Origin: Anaerolineales bacterium
Lineage (GTDB): Bacteria > Chloroflexota > Anaerolineae > Anaerolineales > UBA11579
DNA: 57,007 bases
Assembly (NCBI GenBank): GCA_020059485.1
Contig: JAGVCA010000015.1
Location: forward strand, 1 to 57,007
Direction: 5' to 3'
Shown here: positions 1-8,467 of the stretch, piece after piece
How the letters are laid out: the number at the start of each line of letters is the position of its first letter
Position numbering within the stretch: the first letter of the stretch is position 1
Translations under genes and position numbers: made by a program
The notes under the pieces: model-generated
Told to the model about the DNA's origin: nothing
Database searches by the model: none
Seen by the model: the letters and a program-made list of their open reading frames with translations, nothing else

Positions 1-37
1 TGATGCCCACTTTGGCAGCATATTCGCTGAGTTTCAT
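1..37 (-). mobile_element. IS607-type serine recombinase, N-terminal fragment cut by window edge
   Basis: Only the first 12 codons are visible, read leftward from an ATG at 37 and running off the window at base 1. They translate as MKLSEYAAKVGI, which matches the typical opening of the MerR-like helix-turn-helix at the N-terminus of IS607-family transposase/resolvase (TnpA, a small serine recombinase). A GATAAT box lies just upstream of the ATG. A short perfect palindrome at 102-114 (ACCCC, TAC, GGGGT) lies between it and the next gene and could be a subterminal hairpin of the element. The catalytic serine region and any TnpB accessory gene would be outside the window. With only 12 residues the family call is tentative; an unrelated MerR-type regulator is the alternative. 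Confidence 0.45.
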
Positions 38-130
38 GTGGATTATCATACGATAAAACCACACATAACCCGATGTTTTTATTAACTTGTAAAGATACTT
101 CACCCCTACGGGGTTCGCAATGACAAACGG

Positions 131-136
131 TATAAT
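131..136 (+). promoter_or_regulatory. -10 box (TATAAT) directly upstream of glycosylase start
   Basis: A perfect TATAAT ends 7 bases before the ATG at 144, so transcription would begin at or next to the start codon, giving a leaderless mRNA. No Shine-Dalgarno sequence is present and no convincing -35 is seen. Confidence 0.55.
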
Positions 137-143
137 ATCCCCC

Positions 144-749
144 ATGCCCGTTCCTCACCTCTCCCGCGCCTTCTTCAACCGCCCGACCCTGACCGTCGCC
201 CGCGAACTGCTCGGGGCGCGGCTGGTTCACATCGATAACGGCATCCGGCTGTCTGGGATTATCAGCGAGACCGAAGCCTACTGCGGCGAGGAAGACCTGG
301 GCTGTCACGCCAAGGCCGGGCGCACGCCGCGCACCACCGTGATGTACGGCCCGCCCGGACACGCCTATGTCTATTTCACCTACGGGATGCACTGGTTATT
401 CAACACTGTCACCATGCCGGAGGGCCAGCCGGAGGCCGTTCTGGTGCGGGCGGTCGTCCCGGCGGAGGGGATTGAGGTCATCGCGGCGCGGCGCGGGCAC
501 CAGCCCCGCAAACTGTGGACCGATGGTCCGGCCAAGCTGACCCAGGCGTTCAGCATCGATGGGCGGCACAACAACCTTGACCTGTGCGCCCTGGATGCGG
601 CGATCTTCATTGAAAAGGGGACCAAGGTGCTAGACGAATGGGTCACCATCGGGCCGCGGGTGGGGATGGGGACTGTCCCTGAACCGTGGTACAGCAAACC
701 CTGGCGCTTCCTGGTGCGGGATGCCGAAATCCGTCTGCTGCCCGATTAG
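144..749 (+). CDS. 3-methyladenine DNA glycosylase (AAG/MPG family)
   Basis: Removes alkylated purines such as 3-methyladenine from DNA to start base-excision repair, by flipping the base into a pocket and hydrolysing the N-glycosidic bond. The 201-residue product carries the family signatures: ETEAY with the catalytic glutamate near residue 44, the following DLGCHA stretch, and MYGPPGHAYVYFTYGMHW, typical of the AAG fold. The length matches bacterial members (about 190-210). An in-frame ATG at 120 would add 8 residues, but the TATAAT at 131-136 lies between the two ATGs, so 144 is preferred and the message is probably leaderless. It is unrelated to the glycan genes downstream. Confidence 0.93.
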   Translation: MPVPHLSRAFFNRPTLTVARELLGARLVHIDNGIRLSGIISETEAYCGEEDLGCHAKAGRTPRTTVMYGPPGHAYVYFTYGMHWLFNTVTMPEGQPEAVLVRAVVPAEGIEVIAARRGHQPRKLWTDGPAKLTQAFSIDGRHNNLDLCALDAAIFIEKGTKVLDEWVTIGPRVGMGTVPEPWYSKPWRFLVRDAEIRLLPD

Positions 750-760
750 CCGTCCTGCGG

Positions 761-766
761 TACAAT
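761..766 (+). promoter_or_regulatory. -10 box (TACAAT) fixing the bactofilin start
   Basis: TACAAT ends 6 bases before the ATG at 773. There is no ribosome binding site, so the transcript is probably leaderless. This placement rules out the longer frame that opens at 686. Confidence 0.55.
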
Positions 767-772
767 ACCCCC

Positions 773-1231
773 ATGTTCAGACGAAGAGAAGACACCGACC
801 TGACCCCCGAACCCGTCCCCGCGCAGAGCGACCGGATCACCTCCGTGATGGGCGAGGGCACCAAGTACCAGGGCCGCCTGACCGGCCAGGGCGGGGTGCG
901 GATCGAGGGCACTTTTGATGGCGAGATCAAACTCGACGGCCTGCTGGTGGTCGGCAGCACCGGCCGGGTGACCTGCGAAGACCTGCAGGCGAAATCGGTG
1001 ATCGTGGCCGGCACCGTCCGCGGCGATATCACTGCCCACAAGGTCGAGATCCGGGCCAGTGGGCGGGTGTGGGGCAATGTCACCACATTGACCTTTGCCA
1101 CCGAGGAAGGCGCGTTCCTGCGCGGCCAGATCCAGATGGAAGATACCATCGAACTTGGGTTGGAAATTTCACAGCCAGCCGAAGAATCAAGTGAAGAGGA
1201 TAACGGGGGATCAGAGGAAAATAAGGAGTAA
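773..1231 (+). CDS. Bactofilin (polymer-forming cytoskeletal protein)
   Basis: Bactofilins self-assemble without nucleotide into filaments at the inner face of the membrane and act as scaffolds for envelope synthesis, stalks or polar positioning. The 152-residue protein has the usual plan: a short charged N-terminus, a right-handed beta-helix core at about residues 26-128 made of repeated VxIxG-type turns (GVRIEGTFDGEI, LLVVGSTGRVTC, KSVIVAGTVRGDI, VEIRASGRVWGNV), and an acidic disordered tail rich in E and S. The frame is open upstream to 686, but that extension overlaps the glycosylase gene and reads as low-complexity shadow; the -10 box at 761-766 supports 773. It is a single gene with no obvious operon partner. 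Confidence 0.93.
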   Translation: MFRRREDTDLTPEPVPAQSDRITSVMGEGTKYQGRLTGQGGVRIEGTFDGEIKLDGLLVVGSTGRVTCEDLQAKSVIVAGTVRGDITAHKVEIRASGRVWGNVTTLTFATEEGAFLRGQIQMEDTIELGLEISQPAEESSEEDNGGSEENKE

Positions 1232-1326
1232 CGGGGAGCTGTCATCACAGATGAACATCATCATGGGATGATACCTGACCGGTAAAGGCCCTGATCCTGG
1301 CAATTGTGCGACCAACTACAGAGATC

Positions 1327-2604
1327 ATGAACCGAAAACTTGGGAAATTTGAAACAGCACTCCTTCTCTCAGATCTACACGCTCCCTTCAACATCGTCAT
1401 TGCATTGAGATTATCTGACGCGCCAGCGCCGGAAAGCGTTAAGCAGGCGCTGGCCAGCCTTCAACTTAGGCATCCCTTTTTGCGGAGCAAGATCAATCCA
1501 AAGGGCCACAACCCGGTATTTGAACCCATAGATCCGGGAAAATTTCAGTTTGAGACTGTGGAGCGGGTCGAGGCGGACCAGTGGCAGGGATATGTCCGGC
1601 GCGAAATGGCTCACCGCTTCGATCTTATCTCGGGGCCGCTATTCAGGGTGGTATACCTGTATCGGCAGGGCATTGGCGACCTGATCATGACGATCCATCA
1701 CACCATTGCGGATGGCGTTTCGGTTCTCAATCTGATCCATGAGCTGCTGCAAATCTGCTCAGGGCAAGCGATTGAATTGATAGCGCTCAAGCCTCTTCCC
1801 GCGGCTGAAGACCGATTCCCGCTGACACATCAAGGGATTGGCCGCTTGGTCCGCACTGCAGGCTACGCTCGCCGGCAGATGGGCGCAATGCTGGGTTATA
1901 TCTGGCGAACCAGGGGCAAGCGCATACCCCCAGTCCGCTCAGGCGGACAAGCCCAGATCGCCACGCTGGTCCTGCCTGAGGGATTGGTTAATCAGTTGTC
2001 ACAGGTAGGCCGCTCGAAGGGGATCACCATCAACAGTATGTTGAATACTGCACTAGTTTTGGCGGTGAACAAGCATTTGTACCACGGCCAGCCGGTCCTG
2101 ATGAGGACTTTTTCGTTTGCTGACGTGCGACCGTATACCACTCCTCCCACAGCAGCTTGTGACCTGGGCAGTTACGTGGCTATGTTGGATTACACCTTGG
2201 ATGTTAGACCCGAGAAGGGTTTCTGGGATCATGCCAACAGGTTGCAGAGATTGATCGCTCAAAGCCTGAATAAAGGTGATAAATATAACGCCTTGCTGAT
2301 GAGCCTGCCTTTGGTAAGTATGCTGATCGGGATGAAGGTCATGCGTTTCGGGGCGGCAGCCCTGAACTACAATGGTTATGTCCCCCTTTCCCCGCGCTAT
2401 GGCAACCTGAAAGTCACTGGGCTGCATGCCTTCGTCTCAGGGATGGATCTTGGGCCGGAGATGTCCACGCAGGCTCGGTTGTTCCAGGATCAACTCTGGT
2501 GGGATTTCACTTATCTGGACAGCGATATGGACACCCAAACTGCCGGGGCGATCCTGGAAGAGATCACAGCGATCCTAAAAAGTGCTGTTGAACCTGGTCA
2601 ATAA
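1327..2604 (+). CDS. Condensation-domain / PapA-like acyltransferase
   Basis: Probable CoA- or carrier-protein-dependent acyltransferase of the BAHD/condensation-domain superfamily, which moves an acyl chain onto a hydroxyl or amine. The key evidence is HHTIADG at residues 124-130, the HHxxxDG catalytic motif, in a protein of about 425 residues, the usual length of one stand-alone condensation domain. The N-terminal ESVKQAL..HPFLRSKI region is also typical. A GTG at 1306 would add 7 residues; ATG 1327 is chosen on codon preference, and neither has a strong ribosome site. It converges on the FHA-ABC exporter gene with a 7-base overlap of stop regions (2598-2604). The nearby ACP and FAAL suggest that it uses an activated fatty acyl group. 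Its acceptor cannot be read from the sequence. Confidence 0.8.
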   Translation: MNRKLGKFETALLLSDLHAPFNIVIALRLSDAPAPESVKQALASLQLRHPFLRSKINPKGHNPVFEPIDPGKFQFETVERVEADQWQGYVRREMAHRFDLISGPLFRVVYLYRQGIGDLIMTIHHTIADGVSVLNLIHELLQICSGQAIELIALKPLPAAEDRFPLTHQGIGRLVRTAGYARRQMGAMLGYIWRTRGKRIPPVRSGGQAQIATLVLPEGLVNQLSQVGRSKGITINSMLNTALVLAVNKHLYHGQPVLMRTFSFADVRPYTTPPTAACDLGSYVAMLDYTLDVRPEKGFWDHANRLQRLIAQSLNKGDKYNALLMSLPLVSMLIGMKVMRFGAAALNYNGYVPLSPRYGNLKVTGLHAFVSGMDLGPEMSTQARLFQDQLWWDFTYLDSDMDTQTAGAILEEITAILKSAVEPGQ

Positions 2605-5462
2605 GCCCGGGTGCGGCCAAGCAGCACACCGGTCACGGTCAGGAACAGCACGGACATGCCGGCAAGTACGCCCCAGGAACGCAGCAGCATTTCATCTTTG
2701 TAATCGAGCATCAGATCATCCACCGCTTCGGGGTAGGGCTCACAGACGGTTTCAAGTGCGCTGGCGGGATCCAGCGGATTCTCTGGCACTTCGCTGCACA
2801 GGATGGTAGTTTCCACGATCTCAGTGAAATCTACACTGACGCCCAGCGCGTTGAGAGACCAGCGCGTGGTGGTCAGGTACGAGAGCGGCTCAAAGGTGTT
2901 TCCGCGCAGGTCGAAGACCGTGCCGGCAAAGAAGAACTGGAAGAACAGCATCATGGTCAGCATGTAGATCGCCATCTCGGTCGACCGGCTGACCGTCGAA
3001 ATGATAAAGCCAAAAGTGATCCCGGCCATCATGGTCAGGAACAGGGTAATGAAAATCTCCAGGGTACCGTTGAAATACAGCCCATCTTGTGGAAAGTTCA
3101 CGCCCAGCGAGAGGATCAACAGGTAAAGAGCCACCTGGATGAGGACGAATAGACTGTAAATTGTCGCCTTGCTGAGTAGATAGGGCAGCACCCGCAGGTT
3201 GACCATGCGCTCGCGCAGGAAGATCGAGCGCTCCTTGACCAGGTCATTAGACGGCACAAAGAGTCCAGTCAATACCGCCTCCAGCCCCATCACAAAGATA
3301 AATGTGTTCATCCGCGGAAATGGCGTATAGGAGGCGGTCAGAGCGCTAGCCGCCTGGACGGGGTCTGCCAGGATCGCCGGGTTGCCGGTCAGGATCTCGC
3401 GCGAGCCGATGATCAGCTGCAGTACCCCAGTAAGCGGCAGTAGCAACAGCATCAGGGCCAGAGTTACCGGATCGCTGAACAACACACTGATCGATCGCTG
3501 CGTGAGTACCAAAAACTGCCGCAGCATGTCCGCAAAAGAGAATTTTTTGCTCGGCAGTTCGCGCCTGGGCAGAGCCTGGGCATTCTGTTTGCGAGATTGG
3601 ACATAGCGCTGATGCAGCTCTGGCTTTTCCTGTTCGTAAGTTTGCCGCCAGGTCTCACCCTGGTTCTGGATCTTTACGTAGATATCCGCAAAATCTTCTA
3701 CCTCAAAGAATTCAAGCGCTTCCTGCGATGGGCCGAAGAAGACCAATTTACCCTGGGAGATAAAAGCAACATGGTCAGTCTGGACGATATTGTTGGTGGC
3801 ATGGGTTATCAGCATTACCGTGCGTCCTTCATCGGCCATCTTTCGCAAGGTGTGCATCATCTTTTTCTCAAGCCCCGGATCCAGGCCGGAGGTGGCCTCA
3901 TCCAGATAGATCAGTTTGGGGTCGGCGATCAGTTCGGCGGCAATGCTGACTCGCTTGCGTTGTCCACCCGAAAGACGGCCGATCTGATTTTTGCGGGTGA
4001 TTGGCGAGTTCATCGAAACAGTCTCAAGCACTGCACTGATGCGTCGGGCGCGCTCTTCGGGGGAGACGCTCTTCGGCAGACGCAGCCGGGCGGTGTAGTC
4101 CAGGGCTTTCTCTACCGTCAGACTGGTGTGCAGAATGTCACTTTGCGGGACATACCCCATCTGGTGGCGGAAATGCTCAAATTCCTCGTAGAAATCGTGG
4201 CCGTTCAGCTGCACCTGTCCGGTCCCCGGACGGAGGCCGATCAAAGCATTCAGCAGTGTGGTCTTCCCCGCGCCGCTGCCGCCGACAATCGCAATGAACT
4301 CCCGCGGCAGCACTGATAGGTCGATCGAATCGAGGATCTTGAACTTCCCGCGGCGGTCCTCGATCTCCACGGTCAGGTCATTGATATCCAGGCGCATGCC
4401 GCTGCTTTGATAGGGGGTCACCTCACCGTCCTGGAAGGTGAGCAGAAAATCGCCGATCTCGATCAGGTCTCCCTCGAAGAGTTCTATCTCTCCGATCCGC
4501 TGCTGGTTGACAAAGGTCCCATTCCGGCTACCGAGGTCTTTCAGGTAATTTTTTCCTTCCCTCTGCCAGATCTGCGCGTGACGACGGGAGACATCCGGTG
4601 CGTCCAATACGACCTCGTTATTGGGCAACCGGCCGATGGTGATCGGGCTGTCTGCAGCTACCGGGCGCGCAGGGTCGGCCGCGACATAACCCTGGATCGG
4701 ACGAGCGCCTGCCTGCGGATTGAAAAAGGTCATCCCAAGTGAGACGCCCAGTTCGTCGTCTCCGATCCGGATGATTGCATTATGGGAGAGATTGGCCGGG
4801 GAATTGGGAGTCAGCGGCTGGTTGTTCAACAGGGTCCCATTGGTGCTTCCAAGATCTACGATGGTGAAGCTGGTCCCAGCTCTCTGGATCGAGAAATGAC
4901 GGGCAGACACAAAGCTGTAGGCGGCAGGGATCTGCACGGAGGCCTCAGGCGAACGGCCGATCAGTGTCTCTTCCCCCCGGATCTCGTAGCTGTTCGTCTG
5001 GCCGTTCGGCCAACGAACGCGAATGTGGGGCAGTCCCGCAAAATCCTCTTCCCGGTTCGACTCCGGTGCGGCCTGGATCTGGCCACCCGAGGGGTACTGA
5101 AATTGGGCTTCTGTCCCCAAATGGAACCGGAATTGGATCTCCTGGTCTTCTTCCGGCAGACCGATGACGAACTCATCCTGGTCACTCAGTTGGACCTGTT
5201 CGACCTGGATCCCATTGACCACAACGCCGTTGGTGCTTCCTAGGTCTTTCAACAGGTAAACGCCGAGTGTTTTTTTCTGGATCTCGATATGCTGGCGGGA
5301 GATGGAGTTGTATCCAACCGGAATCACCAGATCATTTTCTTCTCCCCTTCCGATCAAGGTAACCGTTTGCTCCAGAGTGAAGGTCTCCTGTCTGCCGTCC
5401 GGCCAGTTGATCTCCAGGTGGGCAGGTCTCAGGAATACCGTGCCGGTGGTTTCTGTTGCCAT
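2598..5462 (-). CDS. ABC-2 (ABCG-type) exporter with three FHA domains
   Basis: A half-transporter fused to phosphothreonine-binding modules, 954 residues. Three FHA domains occur in order: GRG 38-40, SRQH 55-58, LGSTNG 74-79; GRS 169-171, SARH 186-189, LGSTNG 204-209; GRL 277-279, SRRH 292-295, LGSRNG 310-315. The ATPase follows with Walker A GGSGAGKT 394-401, signature LSGGQ 497-501, Walker B LIYLDE 517-522 and H-loop His554. The C-terminal third is an ABC-2 membrane domain with about six hydrophobic spans. The layout resembles mycobacterial Rv1747, an FHA-ABCG protein controlled by Ser/Thr kinase phosphorylation and linked to glycolipid export. GGAG lies 8 bases before the ATG. Neighbouring acyltransferase, ACP and FAAL genes suggest a lipid substrate. 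No kinase gene lies in the window. Confidence 0.93.
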   Translation of the reverse strand: MATETTGTVFLRPAHLEINWPDGRQETFTLEQTVTLIGRGEENDLVIPVGYNSISRQHIEIQKKTLGVYLLKDLGSTNGVVVNGIQVEQVQLSDQDEFVIGLPEEDQEIQFRFHLGTEAQFQYPSGGQIQAAPESNREEDFAGLPHIRVRWPNGQTNSYEIRGEETLIGRSPEASVQIPAAYSFVSARHFSIQRAGTSFTIVDLGSTNGTLLNNQPLTPNSPANLSHNAIIRIGDDELGVSLGMTFFNPQAGARPIQGYVAADPARPVAADSPITIGRLPNNEVVLDAPDVSRRHAQIWQREGKNYLKDLGSRNGTFVNQQRIGEIELFEGDLIEIGDFLLTFQDGEVTPYQSSGMRLDINDLTVEIEDRRGKFKILDSIDLSVLPREFIAIVGGSGAGKTTLLNALIGLRPGTGQVQLNGHDFYEEFEHFRHQMGYVPQSDILHTSLTVEKALDYTARLRLPKSVSPEERARRISAVLETVSMNSPITRKNQIGRLSGGQRKRVSIAAELIADPKLIYLDEATSGLDPGLEKKMMHTLRKMADEGRTVMLITHATNNIVQTDHVAFISQGKLVFFGPSQEALEFFEVEDFADIYVKIQNQGETWRQTYEQEKPELHQRYVQSRKQNAQALPRRELPSKKFSFADMLRQFLVLTQRSISVLFSDPVTLALMLLLLPLTGVLQLIIGSREILTGNPAILADPVQAASALTASYTPFPRMNTFIFVMGLEAVLTGLFVPSNDLVKERSIFLRERMVNLRVLPYLLSKATIYSLFVLIQVALYLLILSLGVNFPQDGLYFNGTLEIFITLFLTMMAGITFGFIISTVSRSTEMAIYMLTMMLFFQFFFAGTVFDLRGNTFEPLSYLTTTRWSLNALGVSVDFTEIVETTILCSEVPENPLDPASALETVCEPYPEAVDDLMLDYKDEMLLRSWGVLAGMSVLFLTVTGVLLGRTRAY

Positions 5463-5500
5463 CTCATTTGCTCCGTGTGTTTATTTGGTGATATAGTGTG

Positions 5501-5508
5501 ATTATACT
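5501..5508. promoter_or_regulatory. Overlapping divergent -10 boxes
   Basis: The octamer ATTATACT holds TATAAT on the minus strand (5501-5506), 38 bases from the FHA-ABC start, and TATACT on the plus strand (5503-5508), 40 bases from the ACP start. The two -10 boxes overlap, so polymerase binding for one gene should exclude the other. No good -35 is seen on either side. Confidence 0.45.
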
Positions 5509-5548
5509 GACATTTGTTACCGTTATTGGGAAAATAGAGGCGGAATCC

Positions 5549-5788
5549 GTGGCAACAGAACTACTCGAAGATATCATCAGACTGGTCGAACTGCAATTAG
5601 GCCGCCTGGGCGTTACGGCTTCCGACCGTCTGGCTGAAGATTTGGGGGCAGAATCTTTGGATATGGTCAATTTGGCGGCTGCTGTGGATGAGATATTTGG
5701 TGTGTTCCTGAAGGAATCTGAGATTGCCAGAGTTTTCACGACGCAGGATCTACATGATCTGGTCAGGGAGAAACTGGATGGATCATGA
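5549..5788 (+). CDS. Acyl carrier protein
   Basis: Small carrier of activated acyl groups, 79 residues and acidic, with the four-helix ACP pattern. The phosphopantetheine attachment serine is Ser36 in LGAESLDMV, a close variant of the usual GADSL motif. The frame stays open from 5498, but GTG 5549 is preferred because AGAGG lies 8 bases upstream and the extra 17 residues do not look like ACP. It ends inside the FAAL gene with an 11-base overlap, implying translational coupling. FAAL enzymes typically deliver acyl-adenylates to such a stand-alone carrier, so this ACP is the likely partner of the ligase encoded next to it, with the condensation-like acyltransferase as a possible user. Confidence 0.88.
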   Translation: MATELLEDIIRLVELQLGRLGVTASDRLAEDLGAESLDMVNLAAAVDEIFGVFLKESEIARVFTTQDLHDLVREKLDGS

Positions 5789-7373
5789 AGGGTACGCGAC
5801 CCTGATCGAAATGCTGGAGGATCGAGCCGTTCGCTCCGGGGAGCGGGCAGCCTTTACCTTCGATGATAATGAAATCACGTACCGGGAGCTGTGGGCTGCT
5901 GTCAACCATGTTGGGAGCAACCTGCTTGCCGCCGGAATAGAACCGGGCGAACGGGTGGTGATCGCTTTGCCCAACGGTCCGGAATTCTTCTCCGCGTTTT
6001 ACGGTACACAGCGGGCAGGTGGGATCGCCGTACCGGTTTATCCCAATGCCGGGATGGAAAGGATCCTGAACATCGCTCGCCTCTGTGAGGCCAGCAAAGT
6101 TTTCGTGCCGCCTGAATTGCCTGCATTAATGTTGAACAAATATTTGATGGAAGCCGGTCAGCCGGATGTGATCATCTGGCGAGTTTCTGATTGTCATGCC
6201 CAGTCAGCAGGTGGGGATTTTCCACGAATCCAACCAGAGCAGGTGGCCTTTCTCCAGTACACCTCAGGAAGCACCGGGGAACCAAAAGGCGTGACGATCA
6301 CGCATGCGAACCTGCTGACCAACATCCGCCAGATGATCGCCGGGATGGGAATCACTCCGCAAGAGATCTTCGTTTCCTGGCTGCCGGTCCATCACGATAT
6401 GGGTTTGATCCTGAAGACGATGGTGCCTTTTTATCTTGGGGCCGAATTACATCTGCTGCCGACTTCTCTTAGCGATGTGCGTCCCTGGCTGCAGGCGATC
6501 CAGGATAGACGGGCAAGCTTTACTGCCGCGCCGGATTTTGCCTACCGACTGGCGCTGCGCCGTGTCCGGCCGGGGGAGTATAATCTGTCCTCTTTGCGGG
6601 TCGCATTGAACGCGGCTGAGCCGGTGCGTAAGAACACAGTGGACGATTTCCATACATTCTTCGGGCTAGAAAATGTCATGGTTGCCGGTTACGGCCTGGC
6701 CGAAGTGACAGTTGGGGTCAGTATGTGGCCGTCGGGCACCCGGAATAAAGTTGATGACAACGGGATTGTTTCTGTTGGCCCGCCCTTCCCTGAGGTGGAG
6801 ATCGCGATCATTTCCAATGGGGAGCGTTTGCCGGCAGGAGAGGTCGGTGAGATCGCTATTCGGAGCGCCGCCAACGCGCTGGGTTACTACAACGCTCCGG
6901 AGGCAAACGCACAACTGATGTGGCAAGATGGTTTTATCCTGAGTGGCGATCTTGGCTATCTGGACACCGATGGCAATCTTTATATCCACAGCCGCAAGAA
7001 AAATATTATTAAGCGCTCAGGCGAAACGATCTCACCCTGGGAGATCGAACAAATTGTCGACCGGCTGCCGGAGGTTCGCTATTCAGCGGCAGTGGGTGTG
7101 GACCGAGGGATGGAGGAAGGGGAGCAGGTGATCGTATTTGCCGAAATTCGTGACGGCGAACGGATGGCTGAGCAAAATCTGCACGAGATCGCTGTCCGAA
7201 TTAACGCCGCCGTGAAAACCTATATGGGCTTTCGGCTGGCACGCGCTTATTTGATCAGGCCAAAGGGGATTCCGTTAACGGACAATGGCAAGCTGCAGCA
7301 TGTCCGAATGCGGGAGTTGTACCTCGAAGGCGCTCTAAGACGGCAGGGATTGATCCTCTATCCCGAGTTCTGA
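5778..7373 (+). CDS. Fatty-acyl-AMP ligase (FAAL-type adenylate-forming enzyme)
   Basis: Activates a carboxylic acid with ATP to an acyl-adenylate and loads it on a carrier protein. The 531-residue protein has the phosphate-binding loop YTSGSTGEPKG at 161-171, SWLPVHHDMGL at 200-210, which is a hallmark of the FAAL branch, GYGLAE in the A5 region, SGDLGYLD and, near the C-terminus, NGKLQH carrying the candidate catalytic lysine. The start at 5778 overlaps the ACP gene by 11 bases and has GGGAG 7 bases upstream; the longer frame from 5724 is out of register with any ribosome site. FAALs usually feed ACPs rather than CoA, in line with the gene pair. Chain length and identity of the acid cannot be predicted here. 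Confidence 0.9.
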   Translation: MDHEGYATLIEMLEDRAVRSGERAAFTFDDNEITYRELWAAVNHVGSNLLAAGIEPGERVVIALPNGPEFFSAFYGTQRAGGIAVPVYPNAGMERILNIARLCEASKVFVPPELPALMLNKYLMEAGQPDVIIWRVSDCHAQSAGGDFPRIQPEQVAFLQYTSGSTGEPKGVTITHANLLTNIRQMIAGMGITPQEIFVSWLPVHHDMGLILKTMVPFYLGAELHLLPTSLSDVRPWLQAIQDRRASFTAAPDFAYRLALRRVRPGEYNLSSLRVALNAAEPVRKNTVDDFHTFFGLENVMVAGYGLAEVTVGVSMWPSGTRNKVDDNGIVSVGPPFPEVEIAIISNGERLPAGEVGEIAIRSAANALGYYNAPEANAQLMWQDGFILSGDLGYLDTDGNLYIHSRKKNIIKRSGETISPWEIEQIVDRLPEVRYSAAVGVDRGMEEGEQVIVFAEIRDGERMAEQNLHEIAVRINAAVKTYMGFRLARAYLIRPKGIPLTDNGKLQHVRMRELYLEGALRRQGLILYPEF

Positions 7374-7478
7374 AATCAAGCTGCCGACTCTGTGATGCCA
7401 GGAAATACCCGGTCATTGCCAATCCCGGCAACTTGTCCCCAACTCAGCCATGCGTTTATTCGTGCTCGTCGGTGGTAA

Positions 7479-8405
7479 TTACTTGCCGAAACGGCTGTCT
7501 CGCTCCAGCGTCAACCGCAGCCCTTCTTCCAGGTCGTAGCGCGGGGTGAAGGACAGCATCTTACTTGCCAGTGAAATATCGGCGCACAGCCGGGAGACAC
7601 CGGCGTCGTTGCGCGGGGTGTAGAGGATCTCGCCTTTATTGCCAGTCAGCGCCAGCACCTTCTCGGCTACCGTCCGGACGCTGGTCTCCTGACCGGTGCC
7701 GACATTGATGACCTCGCGGTTCAGGTTGGGAGCAGTCGCGGCCGCGATCATCGCCCGGACCACGTCTGAGACGAAGATGAAGTCCCGGGATTGGCGGCCA
7801 TCGCCGTGCACCACCAGCGTGCCCCCCCGTACGGCCTGGCGCAGAAAGTTCGGGATCAGCGGGGCGTGTGCCGGGGGCAGGTGCTGGCCGGGGCCGTAGG
7901 CGTTGAACACTCTCAGGATGACGGTATCGATCCCCCACAATGCGCCAATGGTATTGACGTAATACTCCGCCGCCAGCTTGGAGACCGCATAAGGCGAGTG
8001 CGGCTGCGGGGCCATCTGTTCATTAACCGGCTGGGCCTGCTGGTCGCCGTACACCGCGCCGGAGGAGATGAACACCACCCGCCCGACTCCGACATCCCGC
8101 ATCGCTTCCATCAGGCTAACTGTGCCGCCGACATTCACTGCGTTGTATTCGCGCGGGTACAGCAGCGACTCGGCCACCAGGACGCGCGCCGCCAGGTGAT
8201 AGACGCAGTCGACATCCTGCAGCAGGGTCCATAGTTTGGGGCGGTCGATGACATCGCCGCGCGTGAAATGGACATCCTCAAACAGGGCTTGCGGCTCGCC
8301 GGTCGAAAGGTCGTCCAGTCCGCGGACCTGGTGTCCTTCCCGGGCCAGTTGGTTGGCCAGGGCGGACCCTAAAAAACCTGTCGCGCCGGTGATCAAAAAA
8401 TTCAT
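7479..8405 (-). CDS. NAD-dependent NDP-sugar epimerase/dehydratase (extended SDR)
   Basis: Likely interconverts nucleotide sugars, most like UDP-glucose 4-epimerase or related UDP-hexuronate epimerases. The 308-residue protein shows the NAD-binding motif TGATGFLG at 6-13, a serine in FISSGAVYG and the catalytic YxxxK in SPYAVSK, followed by a typical RVFNAYGPG and a C-terminal substrate domain. A TATAAT on the minus strand at 8440-8445 gives a leader of roughly 30 bases. It is the last gene of the minus-strand group and converges on the FAAL gene across a 105-base gap with no strong terminator. The exact sugar is not deducible from the sequence. Confidence 0.88.
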   Translation of the reverse strand: MNFLITGATGFLGSALANQLAREGHQVRGLDDLSTGEPQALFEDVHFTRGDVIDRPKLWTLLQDVDCVYHLAARVLVAESLLYPREYNAVNVGGTVSLMEAMRDVGVGRVVFISSGAVYGDQQAQPVNEQMAPQPHSPYAVSKLAAEYYVNTIGALWGIDTVILRVFNAYGPGQHLPPAHAPLIPNFLRQAVRGGTLVVHGDGRQSRDFIFVSDVVRAMIAAATAPNLNREVINVGTGQETSVRTVAEKVLALTGNKGEILYTPRNDAGVSRLCADISLASKMLSFTPRYDLEEGLRLTLERDSRFGK

Positions 8406-8439
8406 ATGTGGGTGCTCTCGATCTGAGTAGATCCTCGCG

Positions 8440-8445
8440 ATTATA
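8440..8445 (-). promoter_or_regulatory. -10 box (TATAAT) for the epimerase gene
   Basis: Perfect TATAAT on the minus strand, 34 bases upstream of the ATG at 8405. This suggests that the epimerase has its own promoter in addition to possible read-through from 10237. Confidence 0.4.
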
Positions 8446-8467
8446 GCATGGTTCCAGGCAACCCTTG

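Noticed and set aside
5498-5548. GTG 5498 as the ACP start
   Set aside because: It overlaps the -10 region and has no ribosome site; GTG 5549 has AGAGG at good spacing and gives a normal ACP length.
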